DNA of 64,000 nt from Medicago truncatula (GCF_003473485.1 NC_053043.1:2738001-2802000); one strand, 5' to 3'; positions 36,046-47,739 are shown, counted from the first letter of the stretch. Made by a program: numbers and translations. The notes: a model not told the origin generated them from the letters alone.

Positions 36046-36402
36046 ATGGCATCGAGTTCGAGGAAGAATGGTGGATCGGTTGTTTTTGAGGACTACTTCC
36101 CTTCAATGATGGAGAAATTAGGAAGTGAAGGGTTTATGAAGGAGTTGGCAAATGGTTTTAATGTGTTGATGGACAGGGAGAAGAAAGTGATAACATTTGA
36201 GAGCTTAAAGAAAAACTCTGCATTGCTTGGATTGGAAGGTATGAACGACGATGAAATTACTTGCATGCTAAGAGAAGGTGATATTGATGGGGATGGAGCT
36301 CTTAATGAGATGGAGTTTTGCACCCTCATGTTTAGGTTGAGTCCTGCTTTGATGAGTGACTCTAAGCAACTTTTGGAAGAAGCTATTTTCACTGGCCATT
36401 GA
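36046..36402 (+). CDS. PBP1: PBP1/KIC-type single EF-hand calcium-binding protein, 118 aa
   Basis: An intronless gene. The N-terminus MASSSRKNGG is short and Ser-rich. Residues 15-60 read as the family's EDYFPSMMEKLGSEGFMKEL, then NGFNVLMDREKKVITFESLK. One canonical EF-hand loop, DIDGDGALNEME, lies at about residues 78-89 with all coordinating positions filled, followed by F-C-T-L-M-F-R-L-S-P. Length agrees with Arabidopsis PBP1 and KIC (about 120-135 residues), small calcium sensors. PBP1 binds the PINOID kinase and KIC the kinesin KCBP, so calcium-dependent binding of a partner is the likely role. Which of the two is the true orthologue is not settled here. Confidence 0.88.
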   Translation: MASSSRKNGGSVVFEDYFPSMMEKLGSEGFMKELANGFNVLMDREKKVITFESLKKNSALLGLEGMNDDEITCMLREGDIDGDGALNEMEFCTLMFRLSPALMSDSKQLLEEAIFTGH

Positions 36403-36409
36403 TGTTTTT

Positions 36410-37020
36410 TCTCCTTTTGTTAATGTCCTTGATCTTGATTACCCTCTAAGCATGCTTTAGTGTGTGTTTGCGTGTTTCTACTTGGTTGCTGAAAATCTTA
36501 TTCAACAATGAACTCTTCTTTTTGTTTGTTTTCAGTATGTTGGTGAGTATGCCATGCTAACTAGTAGGCATCATCATCAAAATCTAAGAAGAAAAATTGT
36601 TGATTTAGGCTTCAGTTGAATCAGAAAAAAAATATATTATAATTCCTAGTATTTATTCTAGGTTTCATTTTGATCCTTTATGTATTAAAGATTTCACTTT
36701 GATTCATAACGTTACAAATGTTCCACTATTTTAGTCCACTGCATCAAATTCTAATTTAAAATTTGTTAAAAGAATATTATGTGACAGATCGTGTACTAGG
36801 CAGCATTTATTTGTTGATATGGCTGCTACACATAGTGATGACTAGAAGCGTTTACATGACTGAAAAATAACTTTTTTTTAGGGATGACCGAAAAGTAACA
36901 ACTTTAAAAAATTCCTAAAGGTGGAATCAACTTAGTCCCTCTAATTCAATAAAGTTGAAATTAAAAATCATCCAAGTCAAAGAGAGAATACCTCAAAGTT
37001 CAAAAACCATTTACAAAATA
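36410..37020. other. 3' flank of the PBP1-like gene; repeat-like DNA
   Basis: No gene. 36650-36800 has the 'tgatcctttatgtattaaag' and 'gtccactgcatcaaattc' wording of common legume low-copy repeats. Boundaries not defined. Confidence 0.35.
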
Positions 37021-37024
37021 CTTA

Positions 37025-37990
37025 AAATGACTAATAGCTCAAATTCGTCCTTGAATTTTTAAAAATCGGTCAAACTCGTCCTTGAATTTTGCGAAATATC
37101 TATTTAGTCCCTGAATTTTACAGACGTCTATCAAAATGGTCCCTCTGTCCAAAAGCTCCGTTAGTGGTGATGATGTGTCCTCTTGTATGTTGTGTTGTCC
37201 TGTACACGTGTTAACAAGGCAGTCACGTGTACATGGATTAAATTGATGGAAATAGTAAAAATTCGAGATTTAACTTTTCAGTATAATTTTTCCTGTGTTT
37301 CCAATTATACCCCTCTATTACATGTGTTGTCCTAGATCGATTTGAGACTTACTATCATAATTTGAGGACTAATTTGATGGATTTTGTTATAATTTATGGG
37401 CTGAAATGATTGATTTTATTTGCAGAGAATGAGTACAAGAAGATATGGCATGAGAGGACCAGTGATTTCAAATGACATGCATAAACAAACACCACTGAGG
37501 GGTCCTACTCCGCAAAATCCAACTGCTCCTAGAGTTATTAGAGTTCCAATTCAAATTACGGGTCATATGCTTCTACTCAACCCCAATACATGGAGTTTAT
37601 TCCAACTCCAGGATTTCCAAAGCATTGATGCATGTTTAAATTATGCTTTTGGACTAGTTTAATTAATGTTTTTTGGACTTGTTTAGTTTATGTTTTTTTG
37701 GATATGTAATCACTTAAGAACATCAAATGATTTGATGACTTGATGACTATGTAATGTTATATTTTTTTTGCTATGTAATGACTTATGATGGTATGCAAAT
37801 GTCTGTCTTTTTATAATCAAAGAGTTTGTCTTTTACTTTTTACTTTGTTCAGAAAATGTATGCACCAAGGATCACAGTGATATCTATTGTGAAAATTCAA
37901 GGACCAATTTGATGGTATTTTCACTAAATTGAGGATCGATATGATGGATATGTATATAATTCAAGGACCAATTTGATTGAATTTTTTTGA
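37025..37990. mobile_element. About 1-kb DNA transposon relic with 'gtccttgaatt' inverted ends
   Basis: Left ends repeat CGTCCTTGAATTTT three times (37040-37120). Right ends carry its inverse AATTCAAGGACCAATTTGAT three times (37895-37980). Between them an 80-codon frame (37420-37662, MQRMSTRRYGMRG start) follows a TTTGCAG acceptor-like site; the protein is not recognised. An inactive Mutator- or similar-type element is likely. Confidence 0.5.
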
Positions 37991-38036
37991 CATAAAGGTT
38001 TTATTCATTCATTGACAACCTCTTTTCATTACAACA

Positions 38037-38508
38037 TTACATGGGTTTGGCACAATACAATAGCATTTTAAACAACTTAATCAAACAAAATACTCCTATC
38101 AATATCTTAATCAACCTAAGCTTACTTCCTACACAATCAACTTTATCCATCAACCTTGCCCTCCAAACCTCTTCTCTCCCCCTATCCTTTGGCTTCTCCA
38201 TCAACCTTGCATTTCTTCCATGACCAGCACCATTGTTTTTAAAATAGCCTAGTTCTTCAGCTTCATCAACCCACACAAAAAATTTACAATTTTCACCATC
38301 ATCCTATATAATCAAAAGACAAAACCAGTACTATTTAAACAAATCATTCACACATCACATAACCATTGTTGATAGTGTTGGCTTTTTTTACAACACAAAT
38401 TCTAGGACACCAACATTGAAGCTCTCTCACCTCATCATTGTACATAGAGCTTGAAGATGAAGACCGACTGTTGTAGTTGTTTTTGCCCATACGTCCACCA
38501 CTCATCAT
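38037..38508 (-). CDS. GRF-like zinc-finger protein, probably two exons
   Basis: Exon 1 starts at the ATG at 38508 (MMSGGRMGKNNYNSRSSSSS) and reaches LQCWCPRICVVKKANTINNG. After an intron of about 45-70 bp whose acceptor is TATATAG|GATGAT (exon 2 starts at 38303), reading continues DDGENCKFFVWVDEAEELGY and ends with a hydrophobic C-terminal helix (LIKILIGVFCLIKLF). The C-x-C..N..C..C-x-F-x-W-V-D spacing is that of GRF zinc fingers of small plant proteins with a C-terminal membrane segment. The NPGR(P/R)F heart of the domain reads NNGYVMC here, so the finger is degenerate. The exact donor is unsure. It adjoins an inverted-repeat element and may be transposon cargo or a pseudogene. Confidence 0.5.
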
Positions 38509-38584
38509 TTCTGAACACTGAATCTTCAACAATGACCACTGATTTTTGAATTTCGAATTGAATCAAAAAAATTAGGGCTTTAAA

Positions 38585-39310
38585 TTATTTAAATTGGGGA
38601 AGAACATTGACATTATAATTTCGTCCATTCTTTTTGTACAAAAGAAGACAGAAGCACAACAATTTCGTCCATTTAAACATGAAAGCAATATGACAATGTA
38701 AATTAATTTGAGTATCTATTTTATTCGTAAGACATAATAATTGATTTTTTCTAATTTTTTTAATGTGTAAAAACAATCCAAAATTTTACTGTTTGTATTC
38801 AGAAAAAAGATCTCTCCATTCAAGTTGGAGACCAATCATTCCTTACTATTTACATTCCCCCTTTCCTTTTCCCAAAATCCTCCCCTAAACTCCCATTCAG
38901 ACCACCTAAATATTTTTCACTTTGAACTGGAGTTATTATATAAGCTAAAATATAGATTAGAGAATGAACTCTACATGCAAAGATATGACATGCAATTTTA
39001 AATCCGGTCATCTTTATCAACTCCCATTGGCAGACTTGCTGGTATTTAATCATTAACACTAGGTTTTAACTACATTACGGTATAAAAATATTAGTGTTGC
39101 CAGTTGCATTGGCCATTATCTATCACATAGATCCTTGCGACAGCTCTGCATTACTATTATTGTTGCAACAAATGCGCAGACATGCAATGCAGAAACTGCA
39201 AGAATGAGACAATACATCCACTTCATTCTGCAGAATCTACCCAGGATACAAAGCCCATGACCTCACAGAACTCACCAACTCCAAATGCAAAGATATTAGG
39301 AAGCATTAAA
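38585..39310. other. Intergenic DNA; no gene recognised
   Basis: Small frames at 38585-38776 and 38850-39059 have no domain. Nothing else stands out. Confidence 0.45.
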
Positions 39311-39311
39311 T

Positions 39312-39475
39312 TAAGGGAAAAGTTAACGGGGCACTCTTTAAGACCTTTAAAATGTAACTTTTTTTGAAATTTTTTGTAATCAATGCATTAGAAATTGATT
39401 CATTTGACATTTTTTATGGAATAATTTCTCCTTTTTGAATGCTTAAAGAGTGCCCCGGGGCACTCGTTAACAAGA
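39312..39475. mobile_element. Small MITE with 'gggcactctttaag' ends
   Basis: AAGTTAACGGGGCACTCTTT on the left is mirrored by AAAGAGTGCCCC...CTCGTTAAC on the right. The right side holds GTGCCCCGGGGCAC, a perfect palindrome. Non-coding, about 160 bp, in the 3' flank of the otubain gene. Confidence 0.65.
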
Positions 39476-39720
39476 CCCATAAATTAATTATAGCCAACAA
39501 ATAACAAAGCAACATAAACTGGGTGAGTTTTGATTCTTAATGCACTAATGTCGGCGTACTTTGTTGATCAAACTTTCGAAATACGTATAACATTCTAGAC
39601 ATATTTGACCTTTTCAACATTAACAAGACAAGTTACAGAGTACATGTGCCCTCATTAACAACCAAGCTCAGTGTGGAGCCGAAAAAGCATCAAATAAAAG
39701 GTCTCTCCAATAGATCATCC

Positions 39721-42700
39721 TCACTTTGGATAGAGGATATCATAGTGACCAGGACGATATAGTAATGTGATGAAGGGATTCTTCTTTTCAGAGCTACCAC
39801 TAGCACTTGGGAGATCACCAGCAACCGGAGTGAAATCATGATGATTTACACTGACACCACCAGTATCACATGAGCTACGGTCAAGATACACAACACGGAT
39901 TGGAATGCCCAATGCATCTGAAAGGGCGGTAATGTGAACATGGTCGCTCTCTTCACCCATTGGCTCAACAGCTGATTTGCAGAACTAAACAGCAACATGA
40001 AAGAGATGGGGAATATTATATCAAAATCAGATGACTATATCCATATACAAGGTTTTCTGCAATAACACAATGGCTATATTCTTTATTTCTACTAAGATCC
40101 TAACTTTAAACTCAACTTTTGGAGGGATGCAAAAATAATTTAGCATTGAAACTAACCTGCTCAACTGTTGTATTGGTTAAGCCCATGATGAAAGGTTCGA
40201 AAAATTCTGAGCGCTTTTGTATTTCAGCAGACGTAACAAATCTGAAGAACATAACAACTAAGAGAAACGGTTTGTCAAGAAAAATGGAAGAAATAAGATC
40301 AAGACATTTGGGCATTGGGACAGGTCTAAGTCACTCACCATAATCTGAAACTGACTGATCTCGACTTCTAAGAACAAGCTCTTCATGACTGTGATCATAT
40401 AATATATAAGTTCATTCAAATATGATAATTAGAGCTAGATGAACAGAAAATTGGGACGATTCAATATTCTGAGAATATATCATGCTTCCAGTTCAAAATT
40501 GTCAATAAAAATTAATAGTGAAGGAGTCGGTTATCACCTTATGGACGTCTCTTTCCCTTGAATAACGTCTTCCAGCTGCTCAAGGAATAACTGAAATTTT
40601 TACAGTGAGATAGTAAATTATAATATTCTTAAATGAGGAAAACAAGTACTTCTACAGATATAGAATTAGTACATCTGCCTGGGGTTCAGATGTCCAATTC
40701 ACAGCATTTTAAAAATAAAAAAATAAAGCAACGTGTTTGTGGCTTTGTTTATACTTTCATCAACACTAATTGAAGAACTATATCCCAGAAAAATTTCCAC
40801 ATTGTTCCATTAAATAGAAACCTTTGTTAAACCTAAATTGTTCTGTTGTATGATTTTCCAACTTTTTTGAACAATCAACAGTTTTTATTTCCATTTCTGG
40901 TCAGTTCTCCCGGGAAAAGTTAGAAGAGATAAAAACAAGTTTATGAATAGCTTCCACTACAAAATACACCCTATAACATAGCTCTGGTCTGCTGATTTCT
41001 AATGCAAAGTACTTCAATAGCTCCATATCGTAACATTAACAGGCCTTCATTTTTTTACTACTGTAGTTCTTGGTTTTCAGCATATGATATGACAATAAAT
41101 CCGCATCAAAATGAATATCCTCTATTAAAACTTGAAAGGGAGAAAAGTATGTAAAGAAAGTGACATGAAATTGGAGATGATACAGGGCATATCATGACTT
41201 GATAATTACGAGTACGACAGTGTATTTATTTCTTTAAACTTCAGAAAACAGAAGTTACAAAAATGAATTCAAATTCTGATATCAATAAATTCACCATAGT
41301 TCAAGGCTTGCAAAATCGTTAACAAATCAAAATTCCATAGCTGGAAAATCTATTCAAATAGTTCCCATAGTTCAAGGCTTGATAGACAGATAGCACATAT
41401 GCAAATTCATAGTAGCTATTTTCAACTAGCCTAACCTAAAGGCCCGCAGAGATTACTATGTATACCCAAACACAATATGCCTATGTTTGGAGAATTTTTC
41501 ATAAGATTAGTGGGTACATTCATTTTGACTGGTAAATTTTTGAGATACTTAATAAGAAAAAATATTAAGCCCAGAAACACAAGGAACGAAGAACGCAGTT
41601 GATAAGTTACCGTAAAAAAATCTTCAAAAGTCAATTCTGCATAACCCAAGGTCTGAAGTGCTTTTCTGCTTCTCTCAACATTGGCTTTGATGCGATCAAT
41701 TTCTGCACTGTCTTGAGCTTCCAAAATATGCTCCTAGAGAATGAGATAGAGTTAATTTATAAACTGAAATTATTGGAATTGGAAGGTTTCATTCCATGCT
41801 CCCTACCCAAGCCAGAATATATCCATCGAAGGTTAAAGTAGAGAATATGCAATTAAACTGGAAACAATAAAACATACAAGGTATGAAAATGTAACAATAA
41901 AACACATTTAAGGTGTGAAAACATAACAATAAAACATACAAGGTATGAAAACATAAAGCCTCGAAAGAAGCAGTTTCCATCTCCACGAGTACGCCGAATG
42001 GCAGCATATTGCCCATCAAGCACCTGCATTAAAGGGAATAACAGAAAAATTCAAGAAACATGAAAATATGGAATGAAACAATACGACATGGCACAAAAGG
42101 AAATAGAGATAAAAGGTTGATCAATCAAACCTTGATTTTCTCCAGTAATATAGGACTGCCTGACTGATATTCAGCAGCCAAGCTAGATAGTGGTTCCTGC
42201 CAATTTACCACATGAAACCTTAAACTTTGTTCTTTCAATCATTTCTAAAATCAAATTCCATCCTCTCCATCCCCCCGGTGAAAAAATCCCAAAGAATAAC
42301 AATAAGCACGCAAAGTAATACCATTTTAGTTTAACAAATTTTGTCACTTTTCTCAAGTTAAACATGTTAGCACTGTGTACAGTAAACAAAACAAACCTTG
42401 ATGACTAGATAAGCAAGTAAACAGGTTTCAAAGAGTGATGCAAGGTGGTTTAACCATGCATAAGTATCAAACTAAACTCCCCTTTTTCTCTCTTCAAATA
42501 AATTTAGCATCATTCTCACCAAAGTCTAGTTTTTTTATGATTGATTGTACATACATAAATTAGGATGGTCAGCAACTAAGGAAGTGGTTCTCAATGTTAG
42601 ATGAAGATCAAATGATTCTTACTTTGAAATGTATTTTGAAGTCGATTTAAGAATGCAAGTCATTGATCTTCATCAAATAGTCAAGATCATTCAACTATGT

Positions 42701-44908
42701 GACTCACTTTTGGATTGATTATACACGTACATAAATAGATTTGGATTCTTAGCAGTAAGGCTGTTGTGGGTATTTTCAAGATCAGGTGACTAGTATTTTA
42801 AGGTATACTTGTATGTGGATTTGGTGAAAATAGAATACGAATCATCTGATTATTATAAAATAGACTACTCTATTACCTCTTTTCCTTCAGATCACAAACA
42901 CACATATGAAATGTTGATTCTTATTTTTTTTTGACCAAATTAAATGTTGATAAAGATAGATGTAGTTAATTATTTCATTAATGTTTTTTGGCATATAATA
43001 TATTGTATGTATGCGCAGAAGGTGTTTGTGGTTATGGTGATCTCTTTGAGAAAGGGTATATAGCCTTGAAACCACAGCTATATTCAACAATGGTTGTTAC
43101 CGTTGTGGTTCATATTCTGTCAACAATCTGTAATGGTGCAAGAAGGATGTGAACTCAATCACCGTGACTGCAACAAATTATTGTCCTCCCAATTACTACA
43201 AACTGGGTGGCAATTGATGTAATCCTCCAGAAAAACACTTAGACTTGAGCATGAAAATGTTCAAACCTATTGCCATTTACCAAATAGGGATCATCCCAGT
43301 TCAATATTGACGTTAAAGGTGGTGGAGTTAGGTTTAAACTTAGAGAAAACCCTTGCTTGTTGATGATTTTGGCGTACAATGTTGTCAATGCGAGTGATGT
43401 TTTATATGTATATATCAAAGGGTCTAAAAGTGATTGGGCTCCAATGACACATAATAGGGGACAATTGGCAGTAACTTTAGATTAATTTATTCCAGTATGC
43501 CAAAATTGTCCCCAATTATGTGTCTCTAGAGCCCAATCAGTTTTAAACCTATAAAACATCACCAACGTTTGCAACATTGTACAGCAAAACCATCAAAAGT
43601 AAGGGTTTCCTGTAAGTATTAGAATAGTAAATATCTTTTGTATTTAAAATGTATCTTTTGTATTTAATATGAATTGCAGTTAATATTCTTAGGTAAGCAG
43701 GATATTCTTAAGAACGCGGTTACATATGATTTGACCAAACAAATGTAGCCGTGTTCCTAAAAATATGTTGATTACCTAAGAATATGAAACTGCAGTTAAA
43801 TACAAAATATATTTACTATTCTAAGACTAAGCTCAAACCTAGCACCACAGCCTTTTTATGTCAATATTGTACTAGGATGACCATGCTTGGTAAATGGTAA
43901 TAGTTGTGAACATCTTCATGCTCAAGTCAAAGTATTTTTGTGGAGAACCACACCAATTGCCATCAGGTTTTGAGTAATTGGGAGGTAAAATTTGTTGACA
44001 CACTTGATCTCCATTGGAGATCATTGACAAGTATCTCAAAATATGCACGACTAGTATCCCAAAATAAGCAACATATATAGCCATTGTTGAACAGAGCTGT
44101 GCTTAGTGTATTGGTTTTGAGGCCATACCCTTGTTGAAAGAGATAACCATAACAACAAACATCCTCGCGCATACATACAATATATGATATACCAAAAAGT
44201 TAATGGAATAATAAGATAATAATTAAATACACCTATCAGTCTTTAGGAATCAATATTTAGTGTGTGTGTGATTCAGTTGAAAAGGGGTAATAACATAGTC
44301 AAGCAATCTTGACTCATTTATAAAAAAAATCAAATGATTCCTATTCTATTTTCACCAAATCCACTTATAAGTGTACGTTAAAATACAAAACATACATTTA
44401 ATATAAGGTTGCATGGGCATCATGCATCAAAGGCAATGGTTTAATGACTTAGGGTCTATTTGGCAAGCACAATAAGCTAGCTTATAAGCTCATATGACTA
44501 AAAAAGACCCATTTACTCACCATGATTTTCTCACAAGCTTATATTATAGCTTATTTTTACTAGCTTATAGCGTTTATTTAGAAGCTAATTCAAGTTACTT
44601 ATAGGTAAAAAAAAAATTCCCTTAATTTTGCCCCTATTATCACTTCCTTCAAATAGTTTTTTCATCAAATTCAGTAAATCAACTAACCCTAAATGACTAG
44701 ATAATGAAGGAAACAGTTGCAAAGAGTATGTTCATACGATTTAGGACCGTACCTTATCACCCACAAATGGAAATTTCTTGGCTTCATCATCCTGAATAGA
44801 AGATTGCTGCTGCATTACATCATCATCCTCAAAATTACCCCACGCAGATTCTGGACCAGCCTCATACTCTACTTCCCCATCATCCAAAACCAATTCTTTA
44901 TTCCGCAT
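39721..44908 (-). CDS. OTU1: Otubain-type ubiquitin thioesterase (peptidase C65), 298 aa
   Basis: Eight coding exons join in frame: 44908-44753, 42196-42131, 42023-41940, 41733-41611, 40590-40538, 40388-40339, 40257-40157 and 39984-39721. That is 897 nt with consistent phases and all GT-AG. The acidic N-terminus [20 protein letters not shown] is followed by the catalytic segment [17 protein letters not shown] (Asp and Cys of the triad, exon 3), the helical arm [56 protein letters not shown] and the catalytic His in [11 protein letters not shown] at the C-terminus. Length fits Arabidopsis otubain-like OTU1 (about 300). It removes ubiquitin from proteins or chains in the cytosol. Intron 1 (2.56 kb) carries a large expansin-derived inverted repeat and other elements. 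Confidence 0.93.
43015..43310 (+). pseudogene. Expansin pseudogene fragment, left arm
   Basis: Reads '[14 protein letters not shown]', then after frame breaks [17 protein letters not shown], a stop, [15 protein letters not shown] and [14 protein letters not shown]. These are the alpha-expansin landmarks (GACGYG..., VTATNFCPPN, WCNPP, HFDLSMPxF, AEYRAGIVPV). It lies antisense to the host otubain gene. Stops and frameshifts make it dead. Confidence 0.75.
43618..43835. mobile_element. MITE nested in the right arm of the expansin inverted repeat
   Basis: The left end TTAGAATAGTAAATATC and the right end ATATTTACTATTCTAA are inverted, and the interior is also inverted ('gttaatattcttaggtaa' with 'ttacctaagaatatgaaact'). 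The left arm of the large inverted repeat lacks it, which gives the empty site. About 215 bp. Confidence 0.7.
43855..44185 (-). pseudogene. Expansin pseudogene fragment, right arm
   Basis: On the minus strand: [37 protein letters not shown], then [20 protein letters not shown] and [15 protein letters not shown] in a second frame. This is again the expansin order, better kept in the first half than the left-arm copy. It lies in the sense direction of the otubain gene. Together the two copies form the inverted repeat. Confidence 0.75.
44447..44620. mobile_element. 'ttataagct' MITE fragment in otubain intron 1
   Basis: Starts GGGTCTATTTGGCAAGCAC and continues with 'aagctagcttataagctcat', the wording of the elements at 27.3-29.8 kb. 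A truncated copy. Confidence 0.5.
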
Positions 44909-44981
44909 TTTTCCTCTTAAACCAATTCAAATTTCACTTTTTTCTTAGAACAATACAAATCTATTCAAGAACTTAACAACC

Positions 44982-45226
44982 CTGCAAAGATAATAATAAT
45001 TTTCATTATAATTGACAGAATCATAAAATTGCGTTGAAACTACGGTATACGAGAATAAACAAAATCAATTAGAGATTCTTGATAAAGAATATTTTCAACA
45101 CATAATAGCATTTCAAGAGAAATATAGTGAAAAAAATCAACAACAAAATTGAGATGAAATTGATTGATTTAAGCATCGATGATTGGCGCATTGAGAAAGA
45201 AAACGATGCAAAGAAGGGAAATTTAC
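44982..45226 (-). other. 5'-UTR intron of the otubain gene
   Basis: On the minus strand GAAG|GTAAAT at 45227/45226 and TTTGCAG|GGTTG at 44982/44981 frame a 245-bp AT-rich intron upstream of the ATG. The leader exon would lie around 45228-45330. Confidence 0.55.
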
Positions 45227-45502
45227 CTTCGGACGGTGAAGATCGAAATCGCAAGCTACCGGTGAGAGTGAAGGAGCAAGAGTGAACTCGAATCCCTAAA
45301 TTCTCGACAGATTTTTTAATTATGCAAAAAGCTAAACGCACTGGTGTCAGCGTTTTATAGTGCTTCACACTAGGGTTCAAAATGTGTTTTTCTTTTTTTT
45401 TTAAGTCTTCGTTTCAAAATGTGTTAAATAGAACAAAATGATGTATCTAACTAAAAATTTGATTTAGAATATAAATCAATCAATTTTAAATAAAATAAAT
45501 AA

Positions 45503-45506
<4 letters not shown>

Positions 45507-45566
<60 letters not shown>
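45507..45566. repeat. (AT)30 microsatellite
   Basis: 60 bp of uninterrupted AT, preceded by an (AAAT)n run. It lies upstream of the otubain gene. Confidence 0.95.
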
Positions 45567-45568
<2 letters not shown>

Positions 45569-45884
45569 ATCAATTTTGTTTAACTTTTTTTGTTTACATT
45601 CAACATATATTCTCTTTTTTTTTATGTTAATTCTTTTTCAGAGAAATTTTTTTTGATTGTTTGGAGTTTAGTTGGAGATAAATAAACACATAGTTTGTCA
45701 TGGAGAATATGATTAAATATAGCATTTGTATTTTAATTTTAGTTTATAATAATAAAACTTTATTGTGCCAAAATAAAAATAAAACTTTGTCAAAAAAAAA
45801 TTAATATAGATTAAAAAAGAAAAAAGTTGATATTAAAACTATAAAAGTTTTCAAGAGCTCTTTCGTTTCAAATGTACGTATTCC

Positions 45885-45985
45885 CTGTGTCCCAAAATGT
45901 AAATAAAAATTAGTTAAAATTTGTATCAGATATATCAACTTATATTAACTCATTTTTATTTATATTCTAGAAGGGAGTACTTTGT
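45885..45985. mobile_element. Small Stowaway-like MITE
   Basis: GTATTCCCTGTGTCCCAAAA ... TATTCTAGAAGGGAGTAC: imperfect inverted ends about 95 bp apart of the CTCCCT type, with 'aaataaaaat' / 'atttttattt' internal complementarity. Confidence 0.6.
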
Positions 45986-45994
45986 TTTCAGGGT

Positions 45995-46810
45995 ATTGTT
46001 GCTTTTGATTTGAAATCTAGGTATGGCGCTAGTGTTGAGACCTCTCATCATGTGTTTTGTTATTGCATTTTTCTCAAAAAAAGAACTTGGAAAAAGCTAT
46101 TGGATTACCTTTGGGATCGAAACTTTTTTAATTTAGACCTCATTATTTGGCTAGTGTTGAACTTCAGTGAGCCCCTATCTCTAATATGTTGATCAAAGAA
46201 AGAATGAAGAGGACAATCTTTTTAATGCAAATGCAAAGTCTTTATGTCGGATGCCATGACTCTGTACCATGTTGAGGAGTCTAACAAAGAATAATAAAAT
46301 GAGAGAAATAAGAAATTTTGGAATTGATATCATTAACTAATTGATTACAATGTGTGTGGAATGCACTTTATATAGTCATTATATCGTAACGAATATAATT
46401 AATTAGTAACTAGTATCTTAATCAATACTAACAAATTTTAACTATATCGGTTACCCTTTAGACCCAAACTTTTTCCAATTAGTCCTTATTCCTTGGTTGG
46501 AGTTAAATATGAATTCTCCTAACTCTAATATGTTAATCAATTGAAAGTTGTGTTTTAGTGTTACATTGGTGCACCCATGATTTGATTTAAATGATATTAT
46601 TTTAATTATGTCACCAGTTCGGTTGAGAGGTTACATCAAGTTTGCATAAAATGGTGGAAGGTATTGCATTCAAGCACGCTAGTTGGTGGATATGATTCGC
46701 ATTTATCCCATCTGCTAAGCTCAACCCCTGTATTTTTGTGCCTTATTTCCCTTGGTTGGATGAAGCTAAATTGTGATTCAATTGGGCTTGCATCTTAAAG
46801 AGGTACTCAT
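45995..46810 (+). mobile_element. Degenerate LINE remnant (zinc-binding and RNase H part)
   Basis: 46010-46192 reads '..GASVETSHHVFCYC' and 'WKKLLDYLW', the CxxC...HxxFxC finger of LINE zf-RVT domains. About 46755-46800 reads GWMKLNCDSIGLA, the start of the LINE RNase H domain. Many stops between. Dead. Confidence 0.5.
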
Positions 46811-46839
46811 TCCAGCTTATTGTCACTTACTCGGGATGG

Positions 46840-47352
46840 CTGATGTGCGGGAAGGAAAGGGTGTATCGTCATTTACCTGAGCGGGTAAAGAGACATCTTT
46901 TCTATGTACAGGATGTTCCCAGACATCCGTCATCTGTCGCTCAGGTGCCTACACATAATCTCACCACCGTGCTGCAAAACGCTCAGGCGTGGTTCTTCAC
47001 TGCTTAGGGAGATGCGTGTGAGAGACCATGGCATCATGCTCCTGGCTACATGGCTTGGTATGACAAAGTCTCTCACCCTCGTATTCTCCCACCTGATGAA
47101 GGATCTCCTCCCAGGGCGGCGAACGTGGAGCAGATCATAGAGGAGGAGCATGTCAGGGAGATGCCTGACACATTGACGATCATCCGGGATGTGATGCATA
47201 TTGTTGACGATATTGTGGCCAGGCAAGCCGAGATGACTAAAGAGGAGATTGTCCAGGAGGTGATGCGGATAGCTAGTACTAGTGGCCCTCCCCTTACTTA
47301 TCAGATTTCCAGGCGGCGCAGGGGGCAGAGGCAGGGTAGGCAGCATGGCTGA
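46840..47352 (+). pseudogene. Plant mobile domain (MAIN-like) protein C-terminal fragment
   Basis: From about 46846 one frame reads CGKERVYRHLPERVKRHLFY, VQDVPRHPSSVAQVPT and then a TAG near 47005. The same frame continues GDACERPWHHAPGYMAWYDK, VSHPRILPPDEGSPPRAANV and ends GQRQGRQHG. LPERV-RH-YVQ-PRHP and YMxWYxxVSHPRI are hallmarks of the aminotransferase-like plant mobile domain (MAIN family). This domain occurs in host genes and inside Mutator-like and gypsy elements. Only the C-terminal third is present, with one nonsense codon, so this is a remnant, probably transposon-borne. Confidence 0.6.
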
Positions 47353-47638
47353 TTATTATTAGACTTTTTTTATGTATTTTTTTACTATGATGATGATGTA
47401 TTATTATGACATTTTCGTATTTCTATGACATATACGTACGTACGTTTTATATTATTTTTTGCGTTTTAATTTTACCATTTTCCTGTTAAATATTGGATGA
47501 ATATGTTTAGGTATCAATTGGTTATTAGATGAAAATTTTAGATGAATTTTCAATTGATTATTGGATGAAAATCTTAGATGAATTTGTTTAGGTACCAAAG
47601 AATTTGGTTAGGAAACTGGAAAATGATCCAGACACGTA

Positions 47639-47735
47639 GCGGTAGTTAACAACCGCCGGAAGCCAGCGGCAATTAACTGTCGGCGCATGTCCTAACGGTT
47701 GTTAACTGCCGGCGCATGTCCTAGCGGTAGTTTCC
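47639..47735 (+). repeat. Short tandem repeat, 29-bp unit
   Basis: Two clear copies, 47667-47695 and 47696-47724, of CGG..(A/G)TTAACTG(T/C)CGGCGCA followed by TGTCCTA, with partial units on both sides. GC-rich compared with its AT-rich surroundings. It follows the MAIN-like remnant by 290 bp and may belong to the same element. Confidence 0.7.
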
Positions 47736-47739
47736 AACC

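Larger units (their letters stand above)
42780..44390. repeat. Large inverted repeat (arms about 700-900 bp) inside otubain intron 1
   Basis: The left arm runs from about 42790 to 43480 and the right arm from about 43490 to 44390, pairing along their length. Examples: 42800-42850 with 44330-44385; 43000-43080 with 44090-44190; 43185-43310 with 43855-43995; 43360-43470 with 43490-43600. The right arm is longer because a small MITE (43618-43835) sits in it. Both arms carry expansin-like sequence. The otubain primary transcript would contain the whole hairpin. Confidence 0.8.
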
